Below the pieces are notes generated by a model. The model worked only from the letters and a program-made list of their open reading frames with translations. It ran no database searches and had not been told where the DNA came from. A stretch of DNA of 64,000 bases from Actinomadura physcomitrii. Lineage in GTDB: Bacteria > Actinomycetota > Actinomycetes > Streptosporangiales > Streptosporangiaceae. Made by a program: the position numbers and the translations under genes. Each line of letters begins with the position of its first letter. Within the stretch, counting starts at the first letter, position 1. Below are positions 18,324 through 26,374 of this stretch, one piece after another. Location of the stretch: the NCBI RefSeq assembly GCF_008923205.2, contig NZ_WBMS02000052.1:1-64000 (forward strand). The letters run 5' to 3'.

Positions 18324-19652
18324 ATGGCACTTGATCACACCGCCGATGCGGGCGGCACCGTCGAAAAGGCCGACGAGCGGGCGAGCGCTGAGCAGCCGCC
18401 TCCGCCGGACCGACCTGGCACCGCGGGCGCGCCATCTCGAGGTGACAGCCGCGCCGCCACCGCGCAGGGCGGTGATCGCAGTGCCGGCGCCGCGCCAACC
18501 GAAGAGCCCCGGACCAGCGGCCCTGCGAGCTCGCCGAGCGCCGGGGCAGCAGGTGAAGGGCAAGGCCCCACCGAGCAAATTGACGAAGTGCCGTCCGAAT
18601 CAGCCGACGCACGCGACGCCGAGGTGGTCGGGGCTGATTCAGCGGAGGTACCGGACGCCGAGTCCGACGATGATCAACCTGAAGCATTGGGGACCGACGG
18701 CCAGGAGACCGAGATCGACTCGGACGGCGATGCTGAACCACAGCAGGCCGCGGACGACCTGGCCGACGAGGCCGATCGAGATGGTGGCAAGAAGCGAGTC
18801 GTCGTCGACAAGGATACCGACGGAGTAGGGCCGCACTCGGCTGGGCCCACGCCCGAAGCGGGAGGCTGGTTCGGCGGCGCCGACCAGACCAGCCCGGATC
18901 ACACCGCCGCTTCAGACGGCAACAGCGACCGTCCCGAGTATCCCGAGGTCACCGACCGCTCCGAGTACACCTTTACGGAACGCGAGTACGCGTTCGCCGA
19001 GGTGTCGCCACAGCAGGCCCAGGACATGCACTCCCAACGCGTGCCCTTGGGAATGGACGGCGCCCGTTGGGGTGAGTGCCTGAACGAGCTACGCGAGGCG
19101 CTCGCAAACGAGGGCATCGGTGACGCTGACGTACGCCTGCAGGGGCCGGGAGCGCGGTTCTGCTCCGAGGATCCCAAGAAGTGGTTTCCTCAGAACGAGG
19201 ACGAGTTGCGCGCCAAGGTCGCCGAGCACCACCGGAACGCCCCCGAACAGGACCGCACCCAACGCGCCGAGAACGCGGTCTCCGCCTATCGGGCCGCCGG
19301 ATTCTCCCAGGATGGGCGCAAACCCGTGGCGCCGTTCTTCGACAGCCTCCACAGGCTCAATCTCAGCGACAGACCCGACGGCTACGACTTCGAGATCGTC
19401 AGCGACGACCTCGCCAGGCGGTTGCAGGAGCAGGCCACCGACGCTCCGGACACCGAGTCGCGTCCCCAGGGCGACACCCGCTTCGAACACCGTCACCACG
19501 AGCATGCGGCTCCAGCACTCCACACCTGGGCCCGACGCTGGGAGGACACTCTCGATCGCGAGGTGACGCTGACGACCTTCGACCGGCAGGTTCCTGACGC
19601 GGCCTCTCACGATGACGACTGGACGGTCATAGCTCCTGAGGAGCCTCGGTGA
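18324..19652 (+). CDS. acidic disordered protein with a possible nucleotidyltransferase-like C-terminal domain (442 aa)
   Basis: Residues 1-210 are acidic and disordered; residues about 225-442 are ordered. The start at ATG 18324 (GGGGAC upstream) aligns with the start of the acidic protein at 15691: both begin MA, then reach VEK, PPD-R-PG, GAPSR, SRAAT. A GTG at 18291 is also possible. The C-terminal part has DVRLQGPGARFCSEDPKKWFP (as DVRLQGPG and FCSEDPKKWFP, about 269-289), then FFDSLHRLNLS and GYDFEIVSDD (about 353-362). A Gly-rich strand followed by paired acidic residues recalls the nucleotidyltransferase fold, but the match is weak and the domain may be something else. It starts the plus-strand operon with the ATPase. 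Confidence 0.65.
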   Translation: MALDHTADAGGTVEKADERASAEQPPPPDRPGTAGAPSRGDSRAATAQGGDRSAGAAPTEEPRTSGPASSPSAGAAGEGQGPTEQIDEVPSESADARDAEVVGADSAEVPDAESDDDQPEALGTDGQETEIDSDGDAEPQQAADDLADEADRDGGKKRVVVDKDTDGVGPHSAGPTPEAGGWFGGADQTSPDHTAASDGNSDRPEYPEVTDRSEYTFTEREYAFAEVSPQQAQDMHSQRVPLGMDGARWGECLNELREALANEGIGDADVRLQGPGARFCSEDPKKWFPQNEDELRAKVAEHHRNAPEQDRTQRAENAVSAYRAAGFSQDGRKPVAPFFDSLHRLNLSDRPDGYDFEIVSDDLARRLQEQATDAPDTESRPQGDTRFEHRHHEHAAPALHTWARRWEDTLDREVTLTTFDRQVPDAASHDDDWTVIAPEEPR

Positions 19653-19667
19653 TCGCGCGGGAGAACC

Positions 19668-22628
19668 ATGACAGTTGATCCCGGCGGTCCCGTCTGGGAC
19701 TTGGTGCGGAACCTTCCAGTCTGCCGGCTGCTGGAAGTACCGCGCCGCCGCGGCCAGGACGCGGAAGCCGACGGGCGCGATGAGTGGCGGGACCAAAGGC
19801 TCGCGGCGCTGGTATCGGCCTACCACGCCGTCGGCGGACCAGTGGGCAGCAGCGCGGTGCTGGTGGGCTGGCGGCGCGCCCAGGCGTTCGGGCCCACCGA
19901 AGTGTTCGTCGGCGGGGATGCGCTCATCGCCGACCACGCCGGCGGCACCGTGCCAGGCGCCGCAACGTTGAGCCTGCCCGCGGGTGGACGAGGCTCGATG
20001 CTTCCTCCCGGCGTGATGGCCGACGCGATGCTCACCATGCCGCATTGGGTTCGGATCGGCGCCATTGCCGATGGCCTGCTGACCGAGTCGTCGTCCCCGA
20101 GCCTCCCCGAACTTGCGAGACCGTCCCTGGAGGACGGTCTGCTCTCGGTGTGGATGCAGCCGTTCGCGTGGCTCCTGGTCGCCGAGCCCGTCGAACCACA
20201 GCAGGCAGCCTCGCTTGCCGACGAGCTGGCCGACCGGCAGCAGCGCGCCCAGTCGATGGCGGAGATGTCACCGGAGAACGCTGTGGCCGCCGTCCGTCTG
20301 GAGCGCCGTCACCGCGAGATCCGGCAGGCCGCGACATCCGGGCTGTGGCGCGTGCACCTACTCGCGGGCGCGGCGACGCCCCAGGCCGCCGCGCGGGTGG
20401 CCGCGCTGGTGTGCGCGTCCGCCGACCTCGACCAGATGCCGTACGCGCTGGTACCTGAACCCCAGGTCGACCTCACCAAGCAGCTCATCGGCCACCACGA
20501 CGACGTGCCGGGGCCGTCGGTCCCGTTCGAGGCGAGTACGCAGTTGGTCGCCGCCCTGGCGCGTCCACCGGTCCGCGAGGTCGCAGGTGTCCGGTTCGTG
20601 CTGCGTCCAGAGTTCGACGTCACCCCCGAGCCCAGCGGCAGCGGCGCGGCGGTGCAGGTGGGACGGGTTCTGGACCGTAACCGCCGCGAGGTCGGCCCGC
20701 TGGCGCTACCGCTGTCGAGTCTGAACCGGCACACCTTCGTGTGCGGCGCCACCGGGGCCGGCAAGTCGCAGACCGTCCGGGCCCTGCTCACCGCCGCGAC
20801 CGGCGCAGGACTTCCCTGGCTTGTGGTCGAGCCCGCCAAAGCCGAGTACCGGATGATGGCCGCCCGCATCCCCGATGCCGAGGTCGTGGTGATCCGGCCC
20901 GGGGACGCAGAGGCGATCGCAGCCGGCATCAACCCACTCCAGCCCTCATCTGGACCGGACGGACGCGCGTTTCCGCTACAGACCCACGCCGACCTCGTCC
21001 GCGCCCTCTTCCTCGCGGCGTTCGAGTCCGACGAACCGTTTCCCCAGGTGCTGAGCGCGGCCCTGACCCGCTGCTACGAGCAACTCGGCTGGGACCTCGC
21101 GCTCGGCGAACCCGCCGTTCCCGGCACGAGCCCCCGCTACCCCACGCTGGCCGACCTTCAGGCCGCCGCCGAGCAGGTCGTCTCGGAGATCGGCTACGGG
21201 CAGGAGATCACCGACAACGTCCGCGGGTTCATCCGCGTCCGGCTCTCGAGCCTTCGGCTGGGCACTACCGGACGGTTCTTCGAGGGCGGTCACCCCATCG
21301 ATTTCGACGAGTTGCTCGCCCGCAACGTCGTCCTGGAGATCGAGGACGTCGGCGACGACCGCGACAAGGCGTTCCTGATGGGCACCGTTCTCGTCCGCCT
21401 TGTCGAGCACCTCCGCCTCCGCGAACGCCAGCGCTCCGGCGCGGGCAGCGGGTTGCAGCATCTGAGCGTGTTCGAGGAGGCTCACCGGCTGCTGCGGCGC
21501 AGCGAGCAGGCCGGGCCGGCGTCGCATGCTGTGGAGACCTTCGCGGGATTGCTCGCCGAGATCCGCGCCTACGGCGAAGGGCTCATCGTGGCCGAGCAGA
21601 TCCCGTCCAAGCTCGTCCCAGACGTCATCAAGAACACCGCCGTCAAGATCGTCCACCGTCTGCCTGCCAAGGACGACCGCGACGCCGTGGGCGCCACCAT
21701 GAACATCACCGACTCCCAGTCGCAGTTCCTGGTGACGCTCACTCCAGGCGAGGGGGCGGTGTTCACAGACGGGATGGACTACCCGCATCTCGTCCGCATG
21801 CCCGACGGCACCCACCTGGAGGCCGCCTCGACAGCGCCCGCGGCCTCACCGCACGTCCTGGTAGCGCCACGCAGCAGCACGTGCGGTTCGGAATGCCGCG
21901 CTCTCCCGTGCACGCTGCGCGACATGCGTACCGCCCAGCGCGCCCTGACCGATCACCCCGAGCTCGTGCTGTGGGCCGAACTGGCCGCCGCCGCACACCT
22001 GACCGGATGGGGAGCCCCCATCCTCGCCCCAGCTGTCGTGGACACGGTGCAGTCGATGCCCGACCGATTGCGCGGCTGCGCGATGTCCCATGCGATCGAT
22101 GCTGCCGTTGCGGCCCGATCAACCGTGATCCCCGCGGCCCCCAACACCAGTGGTCTGGCCAGCCACCTGCTCGCCGTGCTGGAAGGCCAACTCGTCGGCA
22201 AGACCGTCTGTGAAGGCGACGAGAGCGAGTACTTCGCCCAGTCGTACCGTTGGTGCCTCGTACTGGAAGAGCTCCAGCAGGCCCACCGCGCGACCCCCGA
22301 GGCCGGGCGCCACCCACGGAGCGACGAATGGGCGACGATCTACGAGAGGTCCATCCCCGGTGACACGCTCGCGGAGCAGCTCTACCGGGTCACCGCGTGG
22401 TGGGACCGCGGCCAGCGCGACCAGGACGCCCGGACCGCCGCCCTGTGGGGAACCGCCGTACCCTCGGCGATCGAAACCGCCGTCGGCGCGCGACGCAACG
22501 ACGAGGACTGGCCCCAACTCCTCCGCGAAGCCACCGCTACGCTGGGCAACGTCGATGGCCTGCTCCGCTTCTACCTCCCCCCCGACCCGCCTGCCGCCTC
22601 GCACGACGATGCAGACAGGGCGCGATGA
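19668..22628 (+). CDS. HerA/DUF87-type ATPase (986 aa)
   Basis: A large cytoplasmic ATPase of the HerA-FtsK-VirB4 class, which move DNA or substrates as hexamers. An N-terminal domain (1-300) precedes a Walker A GATGAGKSQT at about 360-369; WLVVEPAKAEYRMM follows. LEIEDVGDD, then the Walker B-side LSVFEEAHRLL (about 598-608) with the catalytic Glu, and EQIPSKL.PDVIKNTAVKIVHRL (about 644-668) match the HerA arginine-finger region. The C-terminal 240 residues contain a Cys cluster (STCGSECRALPCTL) and no known domain. ATG at 19668 has GGGAGA 5 bases upstream, 15 bases after the acidic protein. Its inactive paralogue is encoded divergently. Confidence 0.87.
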   Translation: MTVDPGGPVWDLVRNLPVCRLLEVPRRRGQDAEADGRDEWRDQRLAALVSAYHAVGGPVGSSAVLVGWRRAQAFGPTEVFVGGDALIADHAGGTVPGAATLSLPAGGRGSMLPPGVMADAMLTMPHWVRIGAIADGLLTESSSPSLPELARPSLEDGLLSVWMQPFAWLLVAEPVEPQQAASLADELADRQQRAQSMAEMSPENAVAAVRLERRHREIRQAATSGLWRVHLLAGAATPQAAARVAALVCASADLDQMPYALVPEPQVDLTKQLIGHHDDVPGPSVPFEASTQLVAALARPPVREVAGVRFVLRPEFDVTPEPSGSGAAVQVGRVLDRNRREVGPLALPLSSLNRHTFVCGATGAGKSQTVRALLTAATGAGLPWLVVEPAKAEYRMMAARIPDAEVVVIRPGDAEAIAAGINPLQPSSGPDGRAFPLQTHADLVRALFLAAFESDEPFPQVLSAALTRCYEQLGWDLALGEPAVPGTSPRYPTLADLQAAAEQVVSEIGYGQEITDNVRGFIRVRLSSLRLGTTGRFFEGGHPIDFDELLARNVVLEIEDVGDDRDKAFLMGTVLVRLVEHLRLRERQRSGAGSGLQHLSVFEEAHRLLRRSEQAGPASHAVETFAGLLAEIRAYGEGLIVAEQIPSKLVPDVIKNTAVKIVHRLPAKDDRDAVGATMNITDSQSQFLVTLTPGEGAVFTDGMDYPHLVRMPDGTHLEAASTAPAASPHVLVAPRSSTCGSECRALPCTLRDMRTAQRALTDHPELVLWAELAAAAHLTGWGAPILAPAVVDTVQSMPDRLRGCAMSHAIDAAVAARSTVIPAAPNTSGLASHLLAVLEGQLVGKTVCEGDESEYFAQSYRWCLVLEELQQAHRATPEAGRHPRSDEWATIYERSIPGDTLAEQLYRVTAWWDRGQRDQDARTAALWGTAVPSAIETAVGARRNDEDWPQLLREATATLGNVDGLLRFYLPPDPPAASHDDADRAR

Positions 22629-23428
22629 CCTCGGTCCACGCTCATCCCTCCCCAATGAACACCATGGTCAGCGACAACACCGACAAGCTCGCCGTCCTCA
22701 TCGATGCCGACAACGCCCAACCTGGGATGACCGAACAGCTGCTGGCCGAGGTCGCCAAGTACGGCACCGCCCACGTCAAGCGCGCCTACGGTGACTGGAC
22801 CGGCACGAACCTGCGGAGCTGGAAAGAACAACTGCTCGACCAATCCATCCAGCCCATCCAGCAGTTCGCCTACACCACCGGCAAGAACGCCACCGACGCG
22901 GCAATGATCATCGACGCGATGGACCTGCTGTACTCAGGACGCTTCGACGGTTTCTGCCTGGTCTCCAGCGACAGCGACTTCACCCGGCTCGCCGCACGGA
23001 TCCGCGAATCCGGGCTGACCGTCTACGGGTTCGGCGAACGCAAGACGCCCAAGCCCTTCGTCGCGGCGTGCGACAAGTTCGTCTACATCGAGAACCTCAC
23101 CTACGCCCCCATCTCCACCGCGCCCACCGGCGCGCCACCAATGTCGGTTCCCACGCGTGCCTCGAAACTCAAGCAGGACACCACCCTGGTGGTACTGCTC
23201 CGCAACGCCGTCGAAGCGGCCTCCGACGAGGACGGCTGGGCCGCCCTAGCGTCCGTCGGGCAGATCATCACCAAGCAGCGCCCAGACTTCGACGCCCGGA
23301 CCTACGGCTACGCCAAGCTCAGCGAACTGATCGCCGCCACGACGCTGTTCGACCTGGACCGCCGCAGCCCCGGCGACGGGAAAGCCAAGGTCGTCTACGC
23401 CCGCGACAAGCGTCACCAGGGCAGCTGA
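22625..23428 (+). CDS. NYN-domain nuclease with C-terminal LOTUS/OST-HTH domain (267 aa)
   Basis: The NYN (PIN-like) fold is clear: KLAVLIDADNAQPG (Asp27, Asp29), KNATDAAMIIDAMDLL (Asp91) and FCLVSSDSDFTRLA (Asp116, Asp118) provide the acidic metal site of LabA-type ribonucleases. The C-terminus (about 180-262; WAALASVGQIITKQRPDFDARTYGYAKLSELI) is an OST-HTH/LOTUS domain, which binds RNA in eukaryotic relatives. ATG at 22625 overlaps the ATPase stop (ATGA); ATGs at 22655 and 22664 are alternatives. Translational coupling to a HerA ATPase suggests that RNA cleavage belongs to the same system (inference). Confidence 0.88.
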   Translation: MTSVHAHPSPMNTMVSDNTDKLAVLIDADNAQPGMTEQLLAEVAKYGTAHVKRAYGDWTGTNLRSWKEQLLDQSIQPIQQFAYTTGKNATDAAMIIDAMDLLYSGRFDGFCLVSSDSDFTRLAARIRESGLTVYGFGERKTPKPFVAACDKFVYIENLTYAPISTAPTGAPPMSVPTRASKLKQDTTLVVLLRNAVEAASDEDGWAALASVGQIITKQRPDFDARTYGYAKLSELIAATTLFDLDRRSPGDGKAKVVYARDKRHQGS

Positions 23429-23459
23429 TCGGCGCCGCCCACTGCAGGCACTGCACCGC

Positions 23460-23672
23460 TCAAACGGATTCGTCGGTCCCGGACTGCCGGAGGGCCTCGA
23501 CCTGGTTCCGGTAGAAACGGAGCTGGCCGCCGGGCGTCCGGGCGAAGTCCAGCAGCCCGCGATACGCCCACGACAGCACGGTCGAATGACTGACCCCCAG
23601 TCGGCGCGCTACCTCGCTGGTCTTCAGCAGTTCCGGTGGCGGCTGCTCCTCCCCCTCAATTCGATCACTCAT
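23460..23672 (-). CDS. small MerR/excisionase-type DNA-binding protein (70 aa)
   Basis: LLKTSEVARRLGVSHSTVLSWAYRGLLDFARTPGGQLRFYRNQVEAL is (in pieces) a helix-turn-helix with the wing typical of excisionase/MerR-fold proteins that bind one DNA site each (LKTSEVARRLGVSHSTVL, then TPGGQLRFYRN). ATG at 23672 is taken as start because residues before it in the open frame (to 23720) are basic and unrelated. Convergent with the NYN gene, 31 bases apart. Could be the directionality factor of an element, but the serine recombinase is 3 kb away, so the link is loose. Confidence 0.75.
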   Translation of the reverse strand: MSDRIEGEEQPPPELLKTSEVARRLGVSHSTVLSWAYRGLLDFARTPGGQLRFYRNQVEALRQSGTDESV

Positions 23673-23777
23673 GGTGTTCGCCTCACGCACTCGGGAGTCT
23701 CGCCGCCTGCCCACCGCCAACGACGTCGACCGTCAGACCATCGGCGGTCATTGATCGCGGCGACGGCGTGTTCACGG

Positions 23778-24182
23778 CTATGCGCTCGTCTGCTGAAGGC
23801 GCCGTTGTGCGGGATCGCCTACGACGAACCACACCCGCAGTTGCCCGGTCTCCAGCCGGTCGAAGCCCCAGTCGCTGGCCAGCGCCTGCATGATCGGAAG
23901 GCCACGGCCGCCTTCTCCGCACGGGTCGTCCCGATAGTGCGGCAGCGTTTGTCCCCCGCCGTCCACGACTTCGACGCGCATCGCACGCGCGTCACCGAAG
24001 ACACTGACCTCGACCTGGTCTCCGCTGCTGTAGCGGACGGCGTTGGTGAACGTCTCGGAGACGAGCAGCGCGCAGTCATCATGCGCCGGGTGACCGTCAT
24101 GGTGCCGGGTGGCCGCCCACCGCCGCACGATCCCGACCTGCTCGGGCGACGCCGGGAAGACCCGCTTTCCCAGCGGGCGCAT
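23778..24182 (-). CDS. HATPase_c anti-sigma/RsbW-like ATP-binding protein (134 aa)
   Basis: A single GHKL ATPase domain: N-box LLVSETFTNAVRYS (about 40-53), G1 box VEVVDGGGQTLP (about 71-82) and G2 box GEGGRGLPIMQALA (about 89-102). Small stand-alone proteins of this type are anti-sigma kinases or regulators in actinomycetes, often next to XRE-DUF5753/DUF397 genes as here. Its start overlaps by one base the stop of the next minus-strand gene (24182). Confidence 0.85.
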   Translation of the reverse strand: MRPLGKRVFPASPEQVGIVRRWAATRHHDGHPAHDDCALLVSETFTNAVRYSSGDQVEVSVFGDARAMRVEVVDGGGQTLPHYRDDPCGEGGRGLPIMQALASDWGFDRLETGQLRVWFVVGDPAQRRLQQTSA

Positions 24183-24619
24183 CAGCCCGCCGCTCCGGAC
24201 GGTCCGGCCGCGAAGCCGTCCTCATGCTGGTCCCGAACTGCATCGGCGCGACGACGTGACTCTTCCGTACGTCCGGCACCCTGGTCGGCATCCTCATCGA
24301 GGAGCACCACCGCGAGCCCGCATGGGACGAGAAGCTCACGGACCCGCACCAGGGCCGCTGCTAGGTTGCGGCATCGGGCGATGGGCTCGCCGGTACTCGA
24401 GAAGAACCAGGGCCGGCGGCGAACGCCCTTTGGACGAACAGTGATGGAGTCACCGACTCCTGGGAGCGTACGGAAGTAGACCCGCACCAGCGGCACCGGC
24501 TTGTCGTACCGGTCGACCGCCCACCCGGCGTCCGTGAGAACCCGCGCGAGCCGGTCGAGATCGGGTCGGCCGTCGCGGGATCTGGCCCACGGCAGGCGCC
24601 GCGTAACACGTATCGTCAT
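24182..24619 (-). CDS. hypothetical protein (145 aa)
   Basis: First gene of a two-gene minus-strand operon with the HATPase (one-base overlap). Arg-rich N-terminal strand-helix pattern, then a Val/Leu-rich part (LLVPCGLAVVLLDEDAD) and a Lys-poor acidic tail. No family recognised. Confidence 0.6.
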   Translation of the reverse strand: MTIRVTRRLPWARSRDGRPDLDRLARVLTDAGWAVDRYDKPVPLVRVYFRTLPGVGDSITVRPKGVRRRPWFFSSTGEPIARCRNLAAALVRVRELLVPCGLAVVLLDEDADQGAGRTEESRRRADAVRDQHEDGFAAGPSGAAG

Positions 24620-24727
24620 CTAAGTCCTCTCAGCAAGGGGATGGACGCCGCGCGGCCGGACGAGCCTGGAAACTTGTATCCGGCCGCGCGGCGGCTCATG
24701 GCAACGGTGGTCAGGGACCCGGAACCT

Positions 24728-24985
24728 TCACCGGGCGACCGCCTCGGCGATCGACCAGGCCGCGCTCGGGCTGACCTCCACGCGGCGGGTGCGCCCCCAG
24801 GTGAAGTAACCCTGCGGGCCCTCACGGCAAGCCATGATCGTCACGTGGTGCCCGCCGCGCACGGGGAGCAGGACGACCGGATCGCCCCAGCTCTTGAAGA
24901 CCACGGTCACGGTGCATCTCAAGAGGCGGTGCAGGTCGCCGGCGAGCGCGACCAGCACCTGGAACTTCCACTCCTGTGCCGTCAT
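24728..24985 (-). CDS. hypothetical small protein (about 85 aa)
   Basis: ATG at 24985 begins MTAQEWKFQVLVAL; the frame is open to 25018. The protein is beta-rich and uncharged in the middle (TVTVVFKSWGDPVVLLPVRGGHHVTIM) and looks compact. No family recognised. Divergent from the XRE regulator gene, so it probably shares its control region. Confidence 0.55.
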   Translation of the reverse strand: MTAQEWKFQVLVALAGDLHRLLRCTVTVVFKSWGDPVVLLPVRGGHHVTIMACREGPQGYFTWGRTRRVEVSPSAAWSIAEAVAR

Positions 24986-25085
24986 GGCTGCATCACCCAG
25001 GTTCGTTCTTGTGATCACCCGTGCGCGAAGCGTGCATGGAACTAGCCTTGATGGTGGAGCATCGAAGAGAACATGACAAGCAGAA

Positions 25086-25099
25086 CCGTAAATTTACGG
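25086..25099. promoter_or_regulatory. perfect 14-bp AT-rich palindrome, candidate operator
   Basis: CCGTAAATTTACGG reads the same on both strands and stands out in GC-rich DNA. It lies 67 bases before the ATG of the XRE-DUF5753 gene and between two divergent genes, so it is a natural binding site for that regulator or for the next one. The palindrome is fact; binding is inference. Confidence 0.5.
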
Positions 25100-25165
25100 G
25101 CTGGCCACTCGTACGGCCATGCCCGCCGAACGCCCCAACCTTCGGGACCAGGAGTTACAACCCCC

Positions 25166-26035
25166 ATGCGAGCATCGACTCAAGGCCCAACCGTCCGGCG
25201 CCGCCGGCTCGCCGCCGAGTTGCGCAGGCTCCGCGAGCGCGCGGAACTCACCCTCGAGGAGGCCAGGGGTCGGCTGGGCTGGTCGATCGCGAAGCTCAGC
25301 CGCATCGAAACCGCACGCCAAGGCATCACGGTGAAGGACCTGGAGAAGGTCCTCGATCTTTACGGCCTCGAAGACGCCGACCGCCGCGCGACCCTGAAGG
25401 CACTCGCGCGCAACGCCCGCACCCGGGGCTGGTGGGACGCCTACGCCGACTCACTCCCGACCGACTATGCCAACTACATCGCGCTGGAAGCCGAAGCCGC
25501 CGCCATGCGCTCCTTCAGCGTCCACATGCTCCCCGGCCTTCTCCAGACATCGGAGTACGCCCGGGAGATCATCACCTCGGCGCTCATGGCCCTCGTTCCG
25601 CCGACCGAGGTCGAGCGGCGCGTCGAGGTCCGGACGACGCGCCAGCGGATCCTCACCCGCGACGACGCCCCGCTGCGCTTCTGGGGCGTGATCGACGAAG
25701 CCGTCCTCCACCACGTGGTCGGGTCGGCGGACGTCATGCGCGGCCAGTTCAAGTACCTGATGCAGTTGACCGGACGCCCCAACGTCCAACTCCAAGTGCT
25801 CCCGTACGGCAAGGCCGCCCACCCCGCCACGGCGGGCAGCTTCACCATCCTGGAGTTTCCCGAACAGCATGATCCCGACGTAGTGCACGTCGAGATGATG
25901 ACCAGTAATCTGTACATAGAGGGAGATAACGACGTATACATGCACGCCCTCGCGTTCGACCACCTCCTCGCGATGGCCCTCGACCCGGACGAGTCCAGGG
26001 ACCTCATCGCCGCGGTGGCCGCGAAGATGATCTGA
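25166..26035 (+). CDS. XRE-family regulator with DUF5753 (289 aa)
   Basis: ATG at 25166 with AGGAG 11 bases upstream. Residues about 12-70 form an XRE/Cro-like helix-turn-helix (AELRRLRERAELTLEEARGRLGWS ... KLSRIETAR), and residues about 100-285 a DUF5753 domain (ARTRGWWDAYADSL ... GLLQTSEYAREI). This pair is widespread in actinomycetes, usually followed by DUF397, and includes WhiJ-like developmental regulators. The DUF397 gene begins 21 bases downstream, as expected. Confidence 0.93.
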   Translation: MRASTQGPTVRRRRLAAELRRLRERAELTLEEARGRLGWSIAKLSRIETARQGITVKDLEKVLDLYGLEDADRRATLKALARNARTRGWWDAYADSLPTDYANYIALEAEAAAMRSFSVHMLPGLLQTSEYAREIITSALMALVPPTEVERRVEVRTTRQRILTRDDAPLRFWGVIDEAVLHHVVGSADVMRGQFKYLMQLTGRPNVQLQVLPYGKAAHPATAGSFTILEFPEQHDPDVVHVEMMTSNLYIEGDNDVYMHALAFDHLLAMALDPDESRDLIAAVAAKMI

Positions 26036-26056
26036 CCCACGAGCCGAGGAGCACAC

Positions 26057-26266
26057 GTGTCGACTCCGGCCTCCAGCCCTCACCGGTGGCGCAAGAGCAG
26101 CCACAGCGGGAACGGCCCCAGCTGCGTCGAGGTGGCCTCCTGCACCTGCTGCCAGATCGCCGTCCGCGACAGCAAGAACCCCAACGGTCCCCACCTCACC
26201 TTCGCCTCAACCACATGGACGATCTTCATCGACCAAATCAGGCGCGGCACCTACGACCTGCGCTGA
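26057..26266 (+). CDS. DUF397 protein (69 aa)
   Basis: GTG at 26057 with GAGGAG about 8 bases before. WRKSSHSGNGPSCVEVA (11-27), IAVRDSKNPNGPHLTFA (34-50) and the closing FIDQIRRGTYD are the DUF397 pattern. These proteins act with XRE-DUF5753 partners, by genetics in WhiJ-type loci. The chain is complete and carries an extra CTCC motif. Nothing coding follows until the recombinase remnant. Confidence 0.92.
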   Translation: MSTPASSPHRWRKSSHSGNGPSCVEVASCTCCQIAVRDSKNPNGPHLTFASTTWTIFIDQIRRGTYDLR

Positions 26267-26374
26267 CAGCTGACGCCAAGGCTTGGACGACGCCCAGAGA
26301 TGGGCAGTTGAAGGTCGTGCACCAGCCGAACGGCGGCCTGCCCGTCCTGCCAAAGGGACCGCACTCGCCGACGA

